Source: Nocardioides sp. Soil805
GTDB lineage: Bacteria; Actinomycetota; Actinomycetes; Propionibacteriales; Nocardioidaceae
Length of the DNA stretch: 64,000 nt
NCBI RefSeq assembly: GCF_001429625.1
Contig: NZ_LMSU01000001.1
Location: forward strand, 1,602,310 to 1,666,309
Direction of reading: 5' to 3'
Shown: positions 17,168 through 25,511 of the stretch, piece by piece
How the letters are laid out: every line of letters starts with the position of its first letter
Numbering within the stretch: position 1 is the stretch's first letter
Position numbers and translations under genes: made by a program
The notes under the pieces: generated by a model
Database searches by the model: none
Seen by the model: the letters and a program-made list of their open reading frames with translations, nothing else
What the model was told of the DNA's origin: nothing

Positions 17168-17232
17168 GAGGGTTCCCTTTTCTTTCGTACTCGGATGAGG
17201 TGGTTGGTGCGGATGAGCCGAGGTCCCGAGGA

Positions 17233-18270
17233 TCAGGTGGTGGCCGGGACGTGTCGCCGGCGGACGAGTCGGCCGGCGAGCGAGCGCACGTCGACGGAGT
17301 AGAGGAGGACACCGACGGCGAGGGCAGCGGCCTCGACCAGGGTCCGGACGGCGAAGCTCACCCCGAGCGCGAGCACGAACTGCTCGAGCTGGCTGAGGAA
17401 GAGCGCCGCGACCGCGGTGGCCAGCAGATTTCCCCGTCCACCGAGCAGCGAGGTGCCGCCGAGGACGACCGCCGCCACGCTCGGCAGCAGGTAGGAGTTG
17501 CCCTGGAAGGCCGTGGGTTGGGCGACGATGCCGGCCAGCACGCAGCCGGCCACCCAGTAGTGCAGCTGGGCGCCGAGGTAGCCGGCACCCTTGAAGGTCC
17601 GTACCCGCAGGCCCGCGGCCCAGGCGGCCGCCGGGTTGGCGCCCACCGCCTCGAAGCGTCGGCCGGCAGGCGTGAGCTTGACGACCACGCTCGTGACCAC
17701 GAGGACCAGCAGGGCGAGGAAGACCGCGTTCGGGACCCCCAGGCTCTCGCCGCCCGCGATGGACGCGAGGCGGTCGGTGGTCCGGCGCGGGGACCCTCCC
17801 GAGATCCCCAGCACGCCGGCGAACATCAGCGCGTTGGTGCCGAGGGTGGCCACGATGGGGTTGAGGAGCAGCCGTCCGACGAGGAAGCCGTTGAGCAACC
17901 CCGCCACGACCGCGACACCCAGCGCGAGCAGGACGGCACCGAGGAGCTTGCCGTCGTCTCCCTTCGGCTCGTGGGTCACGATCACGACGACCAGCGAGAT
18001 GGCGCCCGGGACCGAGAGGTCGATCCCGCCCTGCTGGATCACCAGGGTCTGACCGAGGGCCGCGATCGCCAGCACCGCCGCGAAGGGCAGCATGCCGCTG
18101 AGCGCACCCTGGCTGACGCTGGTCGACGCGAACAGTGCGCTGGCGACGAACAGGGCGACGGTGGCGACCGTGATCGTGACCAGGCCGCGGGAGACGCTGA
18201 CCCGGGGGCCGGGTCGGACGCCGCGCGGTGCGGACCGCTCCGCCGCCGGTGCTGGTGCGCTGGAAGCCAT
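17233..18270 (-). CDS. Sugar-type ABC transporter permease (RbsC-like)
   Basis: A 345-residue inner-membrane permease with about eight hydrophobic helices, and the hallmark GGIDLSVPGAISL near 90 and VVLGGTSLLGGRG near 273. It follows the same plan as the permease half of the fused protein at 13465-15966, so the pair could form an asymmetric translocation channel. AGGAGGG lies 4-6 bases before the ATG at 18270, which overrides the longer in-frame ATG at 18339. It is the first gene after a 145-base control region with its own promoter-like elements, so transport genes may be transcribed apart from the dehydrogenases upstream. Confidence 0.88.
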   Translation of the reverse strand: MASSAPAPAAERSAPRGVRPGPRVSVSRGLVTITVATVALFVASALFASTSVSQGALSGMLPFAAVLAIAALGQTLVIQQGGIDLSVPGAISLVVVIVTHEPKGDDGKLLGAVLLALGVAVVAGLLNGFLVGRLLLNPIVATLGTNALMFAGVLGISGGSPRRTTDRLASIAGGESLGVPNAVFLALLVLVVTSVVVKLTPAGRRFEAVGANPAAAWAAGLRVRTFKGAGYLGAQLHYWVAGCVLAGIVAQPTAFQGNSYLLPSVAAVVLGGTSLLGGRGNLLATAVAALFLSQLEQFVLALGVSFAVRTLVEAAALAVGVLLYSVDVRSLAGRLVRRRHVPATT

Positions 18271-18330
18271 CTGCCCTCCTCGCTGACTGGGGGTCGGTGA
18301 CCCTGTGGTGCAGGTCACCCGTTCAGCAGG

Positions 18331-18372
18331 ACTGTACAAGCGCCGTGCCGGTGTTCACAAGAGGTTCACAAG
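18331..18372 (-). promoter_or_regulatory. Predicted promoter of the ABC transporter operon with direct-repeat operator
   Basis: On the minus strand TTGTGA (complement of 18355-18360) and TACAGT (complement of 18331-18336) are separated by 18 bases, a plausible sigma-70-type promoter reading to the permease gene. The 9-base word GTTCACAAG occurs twice on the plus strand, at 18353-18361 and 18364-18372, exactly 11 bases (one helical turn) apart, and one copy covers the -35 box. This is a likely operator; the nearby XRE-cupin protein is the obvious candidate binder. Confidence 0.55.
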
Positions 18373-18415
18373 TATTTCTGTGACGACCGCCACAAGACCC
18401 GACCGCCGACCGCTC

Positions 18416-19306
18416 TCAGGGCACGGAGGGAGGGCGCGATGCGAGGAACGTCCGCAGGTAGGCCATGTCGCGGTCCCCGTGCCCCGCGGCCACGGCTTCT
18501 CCCACGACGGCGCGAGCCGCATCGCTCACGGGCACCGGGGTCCCCTGCTCGTCGGCCAGGGCGGCGATGAGGCCGAAGTCCTTGGCGACCAGGTCCAGGC
18601 TCATGGCGACGGGGCCGCCCTCCTCGAGGAAGGCGGCGCGCTTGTAGCGCACGAACGGTGCGCCCACGGCGCTGTTCTCCAGCACGTCGTACGCGGTCGC
18701 AGGATCGATGCCGGCCCTGCCCGCGAGCGTCAGGCACTCCGACAGGGCCGAGTTCAGGTCGTGCACCACCAGGTTGACCGCCAGCTTCATGGACTGGCCC
18801 AGCCCGGCGTCGCCGACCCGGACGACCCGAGCCGCGAACGCCGACAGCACCCCGGTGACGTCCTCCACGTCCCGGGGGGCACCGGACGCCATCACCAGCA
18901 GCTGGCCAGCCGCCACGGTCGCCACGCTGCCCGAGACCGGTGAGTCCACGAAGCGCCGTCCGTGCGCGGCATAGGCCGTCGCGAGGGCGCGGGCGGCGAC
19001 GACGCCGCTGGTCCCGAGGTCGCACACCACGGCGTCGGGGGCGAGCGCCGCGACCAGGGGAGCGTCGAGGAGGACCGCGGTCGTCGCATCGCCGTCGGCC
19101 AGCATGCAGAGCACCACGTCGGCGCCCCGCACCGCCTCGGCGGGCGTGTCCGCGACGACGAGGTCGGCACTGCCGACGTCCCCGAGCACGGCGAGGGCGC
19201 GGGCGGGCGTGCGGTTCCACAGCCGCACCCGGTGCCCGGCCGCCACCAGCCGGTGGCACATCGCCGCGCCCATCCGGCCGGCACCGAGCACCGCGACCTC
19301 AGCCAC
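18416..19306 (-). CDS. Beta-hydroxyacid (3-hydroxyisobutyrate-type) dehydrogenase
   Basis: A 296-residue NAD(P)-dependent enzyme of the 3-hydroxyisobutyrate/6-phosphogluconate-type family. The Rossmann motif VLGAGRMGAAM is at the N-terminus, the substrate loop FVDSPVSGSVATV is near 119 and the catalytic Lys lies in GLGQSMKLAVN near 170. It would oxidise a small 3-hydroxyacid (3-hydroxyisobutyrate, tartronate semialdehyde in reverse, or similar). The GTG at 19306 overlaps the upstream dehydrogenase by 8 bases with GGTGG as the ribosome site. It ends the three-gene dehydrogenase operon. Confidence 0.82.
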   Translation of the reverse strand: MAEVAVLGAGRMGAAMCHRLVAAGHRVRLWNRTPARALAVLGDVGSADLVVADTPAEAVRGADVVLCMLADGDATTAVLLDAPLVAALAPDAVVCDLGTSGVVAARALATAYAAHGRRFVDSPVSGSVATVAAGQLLVMASGAPRDVEDVTGVLSAFAARVVRVGDAGLGQSMKLAVNLVVHDLNSALSECLTLAGRAGIDPATAYDVLENSAVGAPFVRYKRAAFLEEGGPVAMSLDLVAKDFGLIAALADEQGTPVPVSDAARAVVGEAVAAGHGDRDMAYLRTFLASRPPSVP

Positions 19307-20348
19307 GGGGATCCACCAGCACCTTCCCGGTGAGCGCCCCGTCCGCGAGGGGCCGCAGCCCCTCGGCGACGACGTCCTCCAGCCGGACGACGCGATCGAC
19401 CAGCGGGGCGCCGAGGTCACGACGCGTGAGGATGTCCAGGGCCGCTGGAAGGTCGTCGCCGCACACGTGGGCGACGGTGGTGCGCACGTCCACCTCCCGC
19501 AGGACCACCGGTGCCAGGGTGAGCGTGGTCGGAGCACTGTTCAGCCCCACCAGCAGGACGGTGCCGCCGCGTGCAGTGAGAGCGAACGCTCGTTCCACGG
19601 CGCCCGGGACGCCGGACGTCTCGAACACGACGTCCGCGCCGTCGGGCACGAGGTCCCGGACGTCGTCGGGTCCCGCTGCGGGACTGACCAGGGCGGTGTC
19701 CGTGGCGCCCAGCACGCGAGCCACCTCGAGGCGGCCGGCGTCCACGTCGACGGCGAGCACGGGACCGTCGTGGCCCTCGAGACCGGCGCACACGAAGGAG
19801 CCGATCGCGCCGGCACCCAGGAGCACCACGGAGTCACCCGGGCGCACCCCGGAGCGACGCACGGCGTGGACGCCGACGGCGAGCGGCTGGGCGAGCGCCG
19901 CCGAGTCCAGGGTGCAGTCGTCCGGGATCTCCACGCAGCAGGCCGCGGGCGCGGCGACGTACGTCGCGAGGCCGCCGTCGGCGCTCAGCCCGAGCGTGTA
20001 GTAGCGCGCGCACAGGTTGGTGCGGCCCCGGCGGCACCACGCGCACTCGCCGCAGGAGACCCCGGCACCGCAGGCGACCCTGCGGCCGACCAGGTGGCGC
20101 ACGTCGGGAGCCGCGTCGAGGACCGTGCCGACGAACTCGTGCCCCAGCACGGTGGGGCCGAGGTGCCCGCTACCCGGATGGCGGGTGTGGAGCGGCACCA
20201 TCATCGGTCCCTTGGTGTACTCGGTGACGTCCGTGCCGCAGAGGCCGTTGTAGGCCACCTCGATCACGATCTCCCCCGGCCCGGGACGGGGGTCCGGCCG
20301 GTCCTCGACCCGCAGGTCGCCGGGCTCGTGCAGGACGCCCGCTCTCAT
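19299..20348 (-). CDS. Zinc-dependent dehydrogenase (butanediol/threonine dehydrogenase-like)
   Basis: A 349-residue medium-chain dehydrogenase with catalytic zinc residues in GLCGTDVTEYTKGP (near 36) and GHE (near 70). The structural lobe CGECAWCRRGRTNLC (near 99-113) is complete, and the coenzyme motif LLGAGAIGSFV is near 176. It resembles the enzyme at 12371-13444 in both the TDxxEY and CxxCxxCRRG segments, suggesting an old duplication. Its ATG overlaps the stop of the dehydrogenase gene upstream (ATGA) and its own stop overlaps the GTG of the hydroxyacid dehydrogenase, so all three are translationally coupled. Confidence 0.82.
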   Translation of the reverse strand: MRAGVLHEPGDLRVEDRPDPRPGPGEIVIEVAYNGLCGTDVTEYTKGPMMVPLHTRHPGSGHLGPTVLGHEFVGTVLDAAPDVRHLVGRRVACGAGVSCGECAWCRRGRTNLCARYYTLGLSADGGLATYVAAPAACCVEIPDDCTLDSAALAQPLAVGVHAVRRSGVRPGDSVVLLGAGAIGSFVCAGLEGHDGPVLAVDVDAGRLEVARVLGATDTALVSPAAGPDDVRDLVPDGADVVFETSGVPGAVERAFALTARGGTVLLVGLNSAPTTLTLAPVVLREVDVRTTVAHVCGDDLPAALDILTRRDLGAPLVDRVVRLEDVVAEGLRPLADGALTGKVLVDPRG

Positions 20349-21325
20349 GGCGTCGCCGACGAGGTGACGTGGACCTTCACCTGGGTGCGGTCGGTCAGCA
20401 CGGCCTCGATCGCCTCGCTCGCCGACTCCAGCGGGTAGGTCGAGGTGACGAGGGGACTGAGGTCGACGCCGGTGCGCGCCAGGAAGCGCAGGGTCTGGGG
20501 CCAGACCCCGGGCGAGCCGATGATGCCGCGCACCTGGAGCTCCTTGGACTGGATCTGTCCGAGGGCCGCGGGAGCCGAGCCGCCCACGTCGATGCCGATG
20601 TAGACCAGCCGGGCCCGGAAACCGGCGAGGTCGAGGGCGGTCGCCATGGCCGCGGGCTTGCCGCTCGCCTCGAAGACGACGTCGGCACGGCGACCGCCGG
20701 TGAGCTCGTCGAGCGCCTGCCCGACCTCGGGGTCGGTGGGGTCGATGGTCGCCTCGGCACCGAGGGTGCGCGCGAGTGCCGCCCGGCCCGCGTCGGGCTC
20801 GGCCACGACGACCCGCACACCCCGCGCCGCTGCCGCTGCGACGACGCCGAGACCGATCGGACCGGCGCCCAGCACGACTGCGGTGTCACTGGCGTCGAGG
20901 TTGTCGGCCCGGACGGTCGCGTAGTAGCCGCAGCTGAACGGCTCGACGAGAGCGCCCTGTGTCCAGCTCAGCTCGTCCGGCAGGGCGTGCAGCCAGCCCT
21001 CCTTCGCGACGAAGAGCTCCGCTGCCGCCCCGCTGATGCTGAAACCGAAGTGCTCCTGCCCGATGACGCACTCCCCGACCACCCGGTCACCCGGCGCGAA
21101 GCGCGTGACCTTGCGTCCGGTCGCGACCACCTCGGCCGCCCACTCGTGCCCCGGGATGACCGGGAAGCTGAACGGGATGATGTACCGACCGTGCAGGAGG
21201 TCGATGTCGGAGTGGCAGATGCCCACGCTGCGCGCGGCGAGGAGCACCTCGTCCTCCTCGATGGTCGGCGGGTCGAGGTCGGCGACGGTGTGCCGACCGT
21301 CGCCGAGGAACTGGAGAGCCTTCAC
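20345..21325 (-). CDS. Zinc-type dehydrogenase lacking the structural zinc lobe
   Basis: A 326-residue medium-chain dehydrogenase. The catalytic site is present (GICHSDIDLLHGRY near 34 and GHEWAAEV near 58). The segment that should hold four Cys for the structural zinc reads VVGECVIGQEHFGFSISG and has only one Cys, so that lobe is absent. This is seen in some sorbitol/ketose-reductase-like branches. The coenzyme motif LGAGPIGLGVVAAA is near 157. The GTG at 21325 is preferred because GAGG lies 5 bases upstream, behind a promoter-like region bearing a 19-bp dyad. It is the first gene of the dehydrogenase operon. Confidence 0.8.
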   Translation of the reverse strand: MKALQFLGDGRHTVADLDPPTIEEDEVLLAARSVGICHSDIDLLHGRYIIPFSFPVIPGHEWAAEVVATGRKVTRFAPGDRVVGECVIGQEHFGFSISGAAAELFVAKEGWLHALPDELSWTQGALVEPFSCGYYATVRADNLDASDTAVVLGAGPIGLGVVAAAAARGVRVVVAEPDAGRAALARTLGAEATIDPTDPEVGQALDELTGGRRADVVFEASGKPAAMATALDLAGFRARLVYIGIDVGGSAPAALGQIQSKELQVRGIIGSPGVWPQTLRFLARTGVDLSPLVTSTYPLESASEAIEAVLTDRTQVKVHVTSSATP

Positions 21326-21363
21326 GGGGACCTCACTCTGTGACGTGCGTCGCACCCTGCGAC

Positions 21364-21401
21364 TGTGAACTCATACTTCACACACGTTCAGTGAGAGTCA
21401 A
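21364..21401 (-). promoter_or_regulatory. Predicted promoter and operator of the dehydrogenase operon
   Basis: A dyad with 6-bp arms, TGTGAA (21364-21369) and TTCACA (21377-21382), separated by 7 bases, lies 39-57 bases upstream of the GTG at 21325. On the minus strand TTGACT (complement of 21396-21401) is a good -35 box; 17 bases on, AAGTAT falls inside the dyad as a weak -10. A repressor on the dyad would block the promoter. Confidence 0.5.
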
Positions 21402-21440
21402 GGGGTTCCACGGTCAGGCCGGAGTCCGGCCCGAGCGTCC

Positions 21441-22157
21441 TCAGTGGTGGTGCAGGACGCACCAGATGCCGCGGGCATCCTTGTCCGTGCGGTTGCGCAG
21501 CAGGTGCGGCACGGAGCTGTCGAAGCTCAGCGCATCCCCCGGCCCGATCGTGAACACCTCGAAACCGACGGTGACCTCGAGCTCGCCCTCGAGCAGGTAG
21601 CCGTACTCCTGGCCGGCGTGCCGCATCATCCTGCGGTCGTTGGTGGAGCTGCTGCCGGCGGGATAGATGATCTCGATGAAGTCGACGTCCGGCGCCGAGT
21701 CGGCGAGCTGCTCCCAGATCACCCCGGAGTCCATCTCCAGTCGGCGCCGCTGGTCGGGGCGGCTGACGGTGAGGCGGCGGGGCTCGCGGTCGAACGCCTC
21801 CGCCGGCGAGGCCATGGCCGAGCGGCTCACGACGCCCAGTGGCCGGGCGTCCGGTGCGGAGGTGGCCTCGTCGAGGGTCGGCGCCTCGGGGGCCGGACCG
21901 GCCGCCTCGAGAGGGGCGCCGGACGTGTGGAAGAGCTCGTCGATCGACACCTCGAGCACCTGCGCGATCGAGTAGAGCGTCGCCACCGAGGGCTGGGACT
22001 TGCCGTTCTCCATCTGCGAGAGGAACGACGGCGACACACTCAGCTGACGGGCGAGCTCGCGCAGGGAGAGGCCTGCGTGCTGGCGGGCCTTGCGCAGCTT
22101 GCTGCCCAGCTGCCCCACGCCGCCACTGTCCGCCGGCAGTTCCTCTGACTCACTCAT
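21441..22157 (-). CDS. XRE-family regulator with C-terminal cupin domain
   Basis: A 238-residue transcription factor. An XRE helix-turn-helix lies at about 16-70 (LRKARQHAGLSLRELARQL, then SVSPSFLSQMENGKSQPS), a variable linker follows, and a cupin_2 domain lies at about 165-235 (YGYLLEGELEVTVGFEVFTIGPGDALSF). Such proteins (PuuR-like) sense a small metabolite in the cupin and usually repress neighbouring catabolic genes. The start at 22157 has AGGGG 9 bases upstream; the ORF extends further but without a ribosome site. It heads the minus-strand catabolic block and diverges from the SDR gene, so both are probably under its control. Confidence 0.85.
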   Translation of the reverse strand: MSESEELPADSGGVGQLGSKLRKARQHAGLSLRELARQLSVSPSFLSQMENGKSQPSVATLYSIAQVLEVSIDELFHTSGAPLEAAGPAPEAPTLDEATSAPDARPLGVVSRSAMASPAEAFDREPRRLTVSRPDQRRRLEMDSGVIWEQLADSAPDVDFIEIIYPAGSSSTNDRRMMRHAGQEYGYLLEGELEVTVGFEVFTIGPGDALSFDSSVPHLLRNRTDKDARGIWCVLHHH

Positions 22158-22285
22158 GCGCCCATCCCCTCGCGATCTGTGCCGGTCCACGGTAACGAGA
22201 TCCCGATCCGACGCGGCGGGTGCCTGGTCGCCGTGCCGAGCATTGATCATCGTCAGCAAACGACGTCTCTCCTCGGCGTCGTATT

Positions 22286-22326
22286 GTTCACTGTCACTTG
22301 ACGAATTGTCCACTGCGGATCACGAT
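22286..22326 (+). promoter_or_regulatory. Predicted promoter in the regulator/SDR divergent region
   Basis: TTGACG (22298-22303) and CACGAT (22321-22326) are 17 bases apart, a plausible promoter with a weak -10 for the SDR gene at 22380. GTTCAC (22286-22291) and GTCCAC (22308-22313) flank or enter it 22 bases apart, two helical turns, and resemble the half-sites found before the other operons of this cluster. Confidence 0.45.
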
Positions 22327-22379
22327 GACCGGACACCCGGTCCGTCCGGGAACCCCCGAGAGTCCCCAGGAGGAAGACC

Positions 22380-23450
22380 GTGCCACGCACCGTTCTGGTC
22401 GTCGGAGTCACCGGCATCGCCGGCTACAACACCGCGCAGGCGATGTCAGCGGCCGGGTGGCGGGTCCTCGGCCTGTCGCGCTCGCACCGCTACGACATCC
22501 CCGGCGTCGAGCAGGTCCGGGGCGACGTCCTCGACCCGGAGTCGCTGGACCGGGCCCTCCAGGGCCGGGAGTTCAGCCACGTCGTCTTCACGACGTGGTC
22601 CCGGCAGGAGACGGAGGCCGAGAACCGCCGCGTCAACAGCGCGATGCTCGCCAACCTGCTCGCCGCCGCCGGACGCGCCTCGACGCTCGAGCACGTCGCC
22701 CTCGTCACCGGGCTCAAGCACTACCTCGGCCCCTTCGACGCCTACGGCGAAGCGCCCGCCGACACGCCGTTCCGCGAGAGCCAGGGGCGGCTGCCGGTCG
22801 AGAACTTCTACTACGACCAGGAGGACGTGCTCTTCGCCGAGGCGGAGCGCCAGGGCTTCTCGTGGTCGGTGCACCGTCCCCACACCCTGATCGGCTACGC
22901 GCTCGGCAACGTGATGAACATGGGCGTGACGCTGGCGGTGTACGGCGCCCTGTGCCGCGCCACCGGCGACCCCTTCGTGTTCCCCGGGAGCCCCGAGCAG
23001 CTCAACGGCATCACCGACCTGACCGACGCGCGCCTCCTCGGGCGCCACGTGCTCTGGTCCTCCACCGAGCCGAGGGCCCGCAACCAGGCCTTCAACACAG
23101 TCAACGGCGAGGTCTTCCGCTGGCGCCAGCTGTGGCCGCAGGTGGCCGAGGCACTGGGCGTCCCGGCCGGGGAGTACCCCGGGCACCCGACGCCTCTCGA
23201 GGGCCGGATGGACCATGCCGACGAGGTGTGGGCGGGCCTGGTCGAGGCGTACGACCTGGCGCCGTACAAGGCCTCCGAGCTGGCCTCGTGGTGGCACACG
23301 GACGCGGACCTCGGTCGCGAGATGGAGACCTTCGCCGACATGACCAAGAGCCGCTCCCTCGGGTTCCTCGACCACCAGAGCACCATCGAGTCCTTCACCG
23401 ACCTCTTCGCCCAGCTGCGGGACGCCCGCATCATCCCGCCCCTCGACTGA
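22380..23450 (+). CDS. PRISE-like short-chain dehydrogenase/reductase
   Basis: A 356-residue extended SDR. The N-terminal dinucleotide motif is VVGVTGIAGYN (7-17, GxxGxxG type). Active-site features VTGLKHYLGPF near 109 and NFYYDQEDVLF near 141 match the PRISE group (progesterone 5-beta-reductase/iridoid synthase-like), in which Lys and Tyr of these two motifs polarise an enone carbonyl. Such enzymes reduce activated C=C bonds with NADPH. The GTG follows AGGAGGAAGACC. It diverges from the XRE-cupin regulator across a 222-base region and is probably regulated by it; its link to the transporter pathway is not established. Confidence 0.78.
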   Translation: MPRTVLVVGVTGIAGYNTAQAMSAAGWRVLGLSRSHRYDIPGVEQVRGDVLDPESLDRALQGREFSHVVFTTWSRQETEAENRRVNSAMLANLLAAAGRASTLEHVALVTGLKHYLGPFDAYGEAPADTPFRESQGRLPVENFYYDQEDVLFAEAERQGFSWSVHRPHTLIGYALGNVMNMGVTLAVYGALCRATGDPFVFPGSPEQLNGITDLTDARLLGRHVLWSSTEPRARNQAFNTVNGEVFRWRQLWPQVAEALGVPAGEYPGHPTPLEGRMDHADEVWAGLVEAYDLAPYKASELASWWHTDADLGREMETFADMTKSRSLGFLDHQSTIESFTDLFAQLRDARIIPPLD

Positions 23451-23520
23451 CGCGCGCGCCGGCTCCCGCTTCCTCCGATCGCGGGATGTGCCCGGTCCCG
23501 CGCGGCGGTAGCGTCGGCGC

Positions 23521-24006
23521 ATGTCGTACCCCGATCCCGTGTACTCCGGCACGGGCGACGTGCTGGCGCGGTACCGCCCGGCGGACACCCCTCCCGAGCT
23601 CCCGCGCCCCGGCGGTGCGGCGAGCTACCTGGCCACCGGCGCCAGCACCGGCGGGCGCTTCGGGCTCTTCCGCTGGGACATGGGACCGGAGCCGGCAGGC
23701 CCGCAGGCGCACTACCACCGGACCATGACCGAGTCGTTCTTCGTGCTCTCCGGAACGGTGGGGCTGTACGACGGGAACGCGTGGCTGGACGGTCGGCCCG
23801 GCGATTTCCTGCACGTGCCCGAGGGCGGGGTGCACGGCTTCCGCAACGAGTCGGGCCAGCCGGCGTCGATGCTCATCCTCTTCACGCCCGGGGCTCCCCG
23901 CCAGGCCTACTTCGAGGGGCTGGTCGAGATCGCCGAGGGCCGCTGGAGGCCGAGCCACGACGAGCTCCAGGCCTTCCTCGAGGAGCACGACAACATCTAC
24001 GTGTAG
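23521..24006 (+). CDS. Cupin domain-containing protein
   Basis: A 161-residue single-domain cupin. The two metal-binding motifs are seen: HYHRTMTESFFVLSGTV near 66 (His, His, Glu) and PGDFLHVPEGGVHGFRN near 92 (His). Members bind a metal and act as small isomerases, dioxygenases or binding proteins. It lies 70 bases after the SDR gene in the same direction, and converges with a small gene whose stop is 10 bases away. Substrate unknown. Confidence 0.78.
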   Translation: MSYPDPVYSGTGDVLARYRPADTPPELPRPGGAASYLATGASTGGRFGLFRWDMGPEPAGPQAHYHRTMTESFFVLSGTVGLYDGNAWLDGRPGDFLHVPEGGVHGFRNESGQPASMLILFTPGAPRQAYFEGLVEIAEGRWRPSHDELQAFLEEHDNIYV

Positions 24007-24016
24007 GCGAGCGGGC

Positions 24017-24370
24017 TCACGCCCTGGCCCGGCGGGCGGCCTCGAGGAGGGCCTCCCCCAGCGCCTGCGCCTCGTCGACCGTGAGCGACACCGTCTCGCC
24101 GAGGTCGCCGCGGTACATCTCGACGGTGGTCATGTGCGCCCCGGCATGGCGGAGCAGGTAAAAGTGCAGCTGCTCCCGCTCCCACTCGTCGGTGCCGACC
24201 TCGACGAGCGGGGCCCGCGTGAGCGGGACCTGGACCGTCTCGCCCCGGCAGACCTGGTCCTCGGGGAACGGAGCGTCCGGGTGCCCGTGGCCGTCGAGGC
24301 ACCACGGGGCGCACTCGATGGCAGGCAGGGTGACGACGGACGGTTCGTGCTCGGTGGATGCTGCGCTCAT
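24017..24370 (-). CDS. Small conserved actinobacterial protein (possibly DUF6907-like)
   Basis: A 117-residue protein with an N-terminal CAPWCLDGHGHPDAP segment (residues 20-34; two Cys and two His spaced as in a small metal site) and a C-terminal helical region with VSLTVDEAQALGEALLEA. This pattern resembles small actinobacterial proteins of the DUF6907 type, of unknown function, often seen in variable regions. The CXXC-like element may bind zinc. The identification rests on pattern memory only. Confidence 0.6.
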   Translation of the reverse strand: MSAASTEHEPSVVTLPAIECAPWCLDGHGHPDAPFPEDQVCRGETVQVPLTRAPLVEVGTDEWEREQLHFYLLRHAGAHMTTVEMYRGDLGETVSLTVDEAQALGEALLEAARRARA

Positions 24371-24604
24371 GGTGCGAGTGCCCCTCCCAGTGGTGGCTGG
24401 CCTCTGGCCCGGTCGAGAAGTGAAACAGCCGCGCGCGCCCGATCGTTACGCCTCTCCACCCCTTCGGACGGGACGCGGGGTCCCGTGGTTCCCCTGGAGC
24501 GCCGCGCCCACGCCCGGCTCCGGCTCCGTCACGCCAGGTACTGCTCGTCGGCTCCGGGGGTTCTTGACCGTGGGACGGGGTGGGTCGATCTGCATGGTGC
24601 CTCC

Positions 24605-25489
24605 TCAGGCCTCGGGGATCTCGCGGCCGAAGGCGGCGCGCGTGACCTGCTCGGGCTCGGGTCCGCCCCTGACGCCCGTGTCGAGCGCGTCGATGGCTGC
24701 GAGCTCGGCGTCGGTGAGCTCGAAGTCGAAGACGGCGAAGTTCTCAGCGATGCGGCTCGGCGTGACCGACTTGGGGATGGCCTGGCGCCCCTGCTGGAGG
24801 TGCCAGCGCAGCATCACCTGGGCCGGCGTCCGGTCGTGCGCGGTCGCGATCTCACCGATCACGGCGTCCTCCAGGGTGCTGCCGTGCGAGCCGTCGCGGT
24901 AGAAGGTGATCCCGCCGATCGGCGACCACGCCTGCGACAGGATCCCGTGCTCGGCGTCGACCGCGAGCAGCTCGGACTGCCGGAAGTAGGGGTGCACCTC
25001 GATCTGGTTGACGGCCGGCACGACGCTCGTGGCGTCGAGCAGCCGGGTGAGGTGGTCGGGCATGAAGTTGCTGACGCCGATGGCGCGCACCCGTCCGTCC
25101 GCGAGGAGCTGCTCGAGTGCCCGGTACGCCGCGAGGGTGAGGTCGAACTCGCCGGGCAGCGCCTGGTGCAGGATCAGCAGGTCGAGCTGCTCGACGCCCA
25201 GCTTGCCGGCGCTCTTGTCGAAGGCGTGCAGCGTCTCGTCGTACCCGTAGTCGCTGATCCAGACCTTGGTCTCGACGAAGACCTCGGAGCGCTCGACGCC
25301 GGAGCGGCGCAGCGCCTCCCCGACCTCGCGCTCGTTGCCGTACGCCGCCGCGGTGTCGATGTGGCGGTAGCCGACCTCGAGCGCGGACGCGACGGCCGTG
25401 AGGGTCTCGTCGGGTGGGGTCTGGAAGACGCCGAACCCGAGGGCCGGCATCTCCACGCCGTTGTTGAGGGTGAAGGTGGGAGTGCTCAT
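24605..25489 (-). CDS. Aldo/keto reductase (AKR5-like)
   Basis: A 294-residue NADPH-dependent reductase with the complete AKR tetrad: D45, Y50, K75 and H108 in DTAAAYGNE, VETKVW and LILHQA. The NADPH phosphate-site segment IPKSVTPSRIAEN near 244 is canonical. It fits the 2,5-diketo-gluconate reductase-like AKR5 group with broad carbonyl substrates. It is transcribed away from the MmyB-type regulator at 25592 across a 102-base region holding a nested dyad, so that regulator likely controls it. The ribosome site is weak. Confidence 0.87.
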   Translation of the reverse strand: MSTPTFTLNNGVEMPALGFGVFQTPPDETLTAVASALEVGYRHIDTAAAYGNEREVGEALRRSGVERSEVFVETKVWISDYGYDETLHAFDKSAGKLGVEQLDLLILHQALPGEFDLTLAAYRALEQLLADGRVRAIGVSNFMPDHLTRLLDATSVVPAVNQIEVHPYFRQSELLAVDAEHGILSQAWSPIGGITFYRDGSHGSTLEDAVIGEIATAHDRTPAQVMLRWHLQQGRQAIPKSVTPSRIAENFAVFDFELTDAELAAIDALDTGVRGGPEPEQVTRAAFGREIPEA

Positions 25490-25511
25490 GCGTCCGACGC
25501 TAGGCGGGTCC

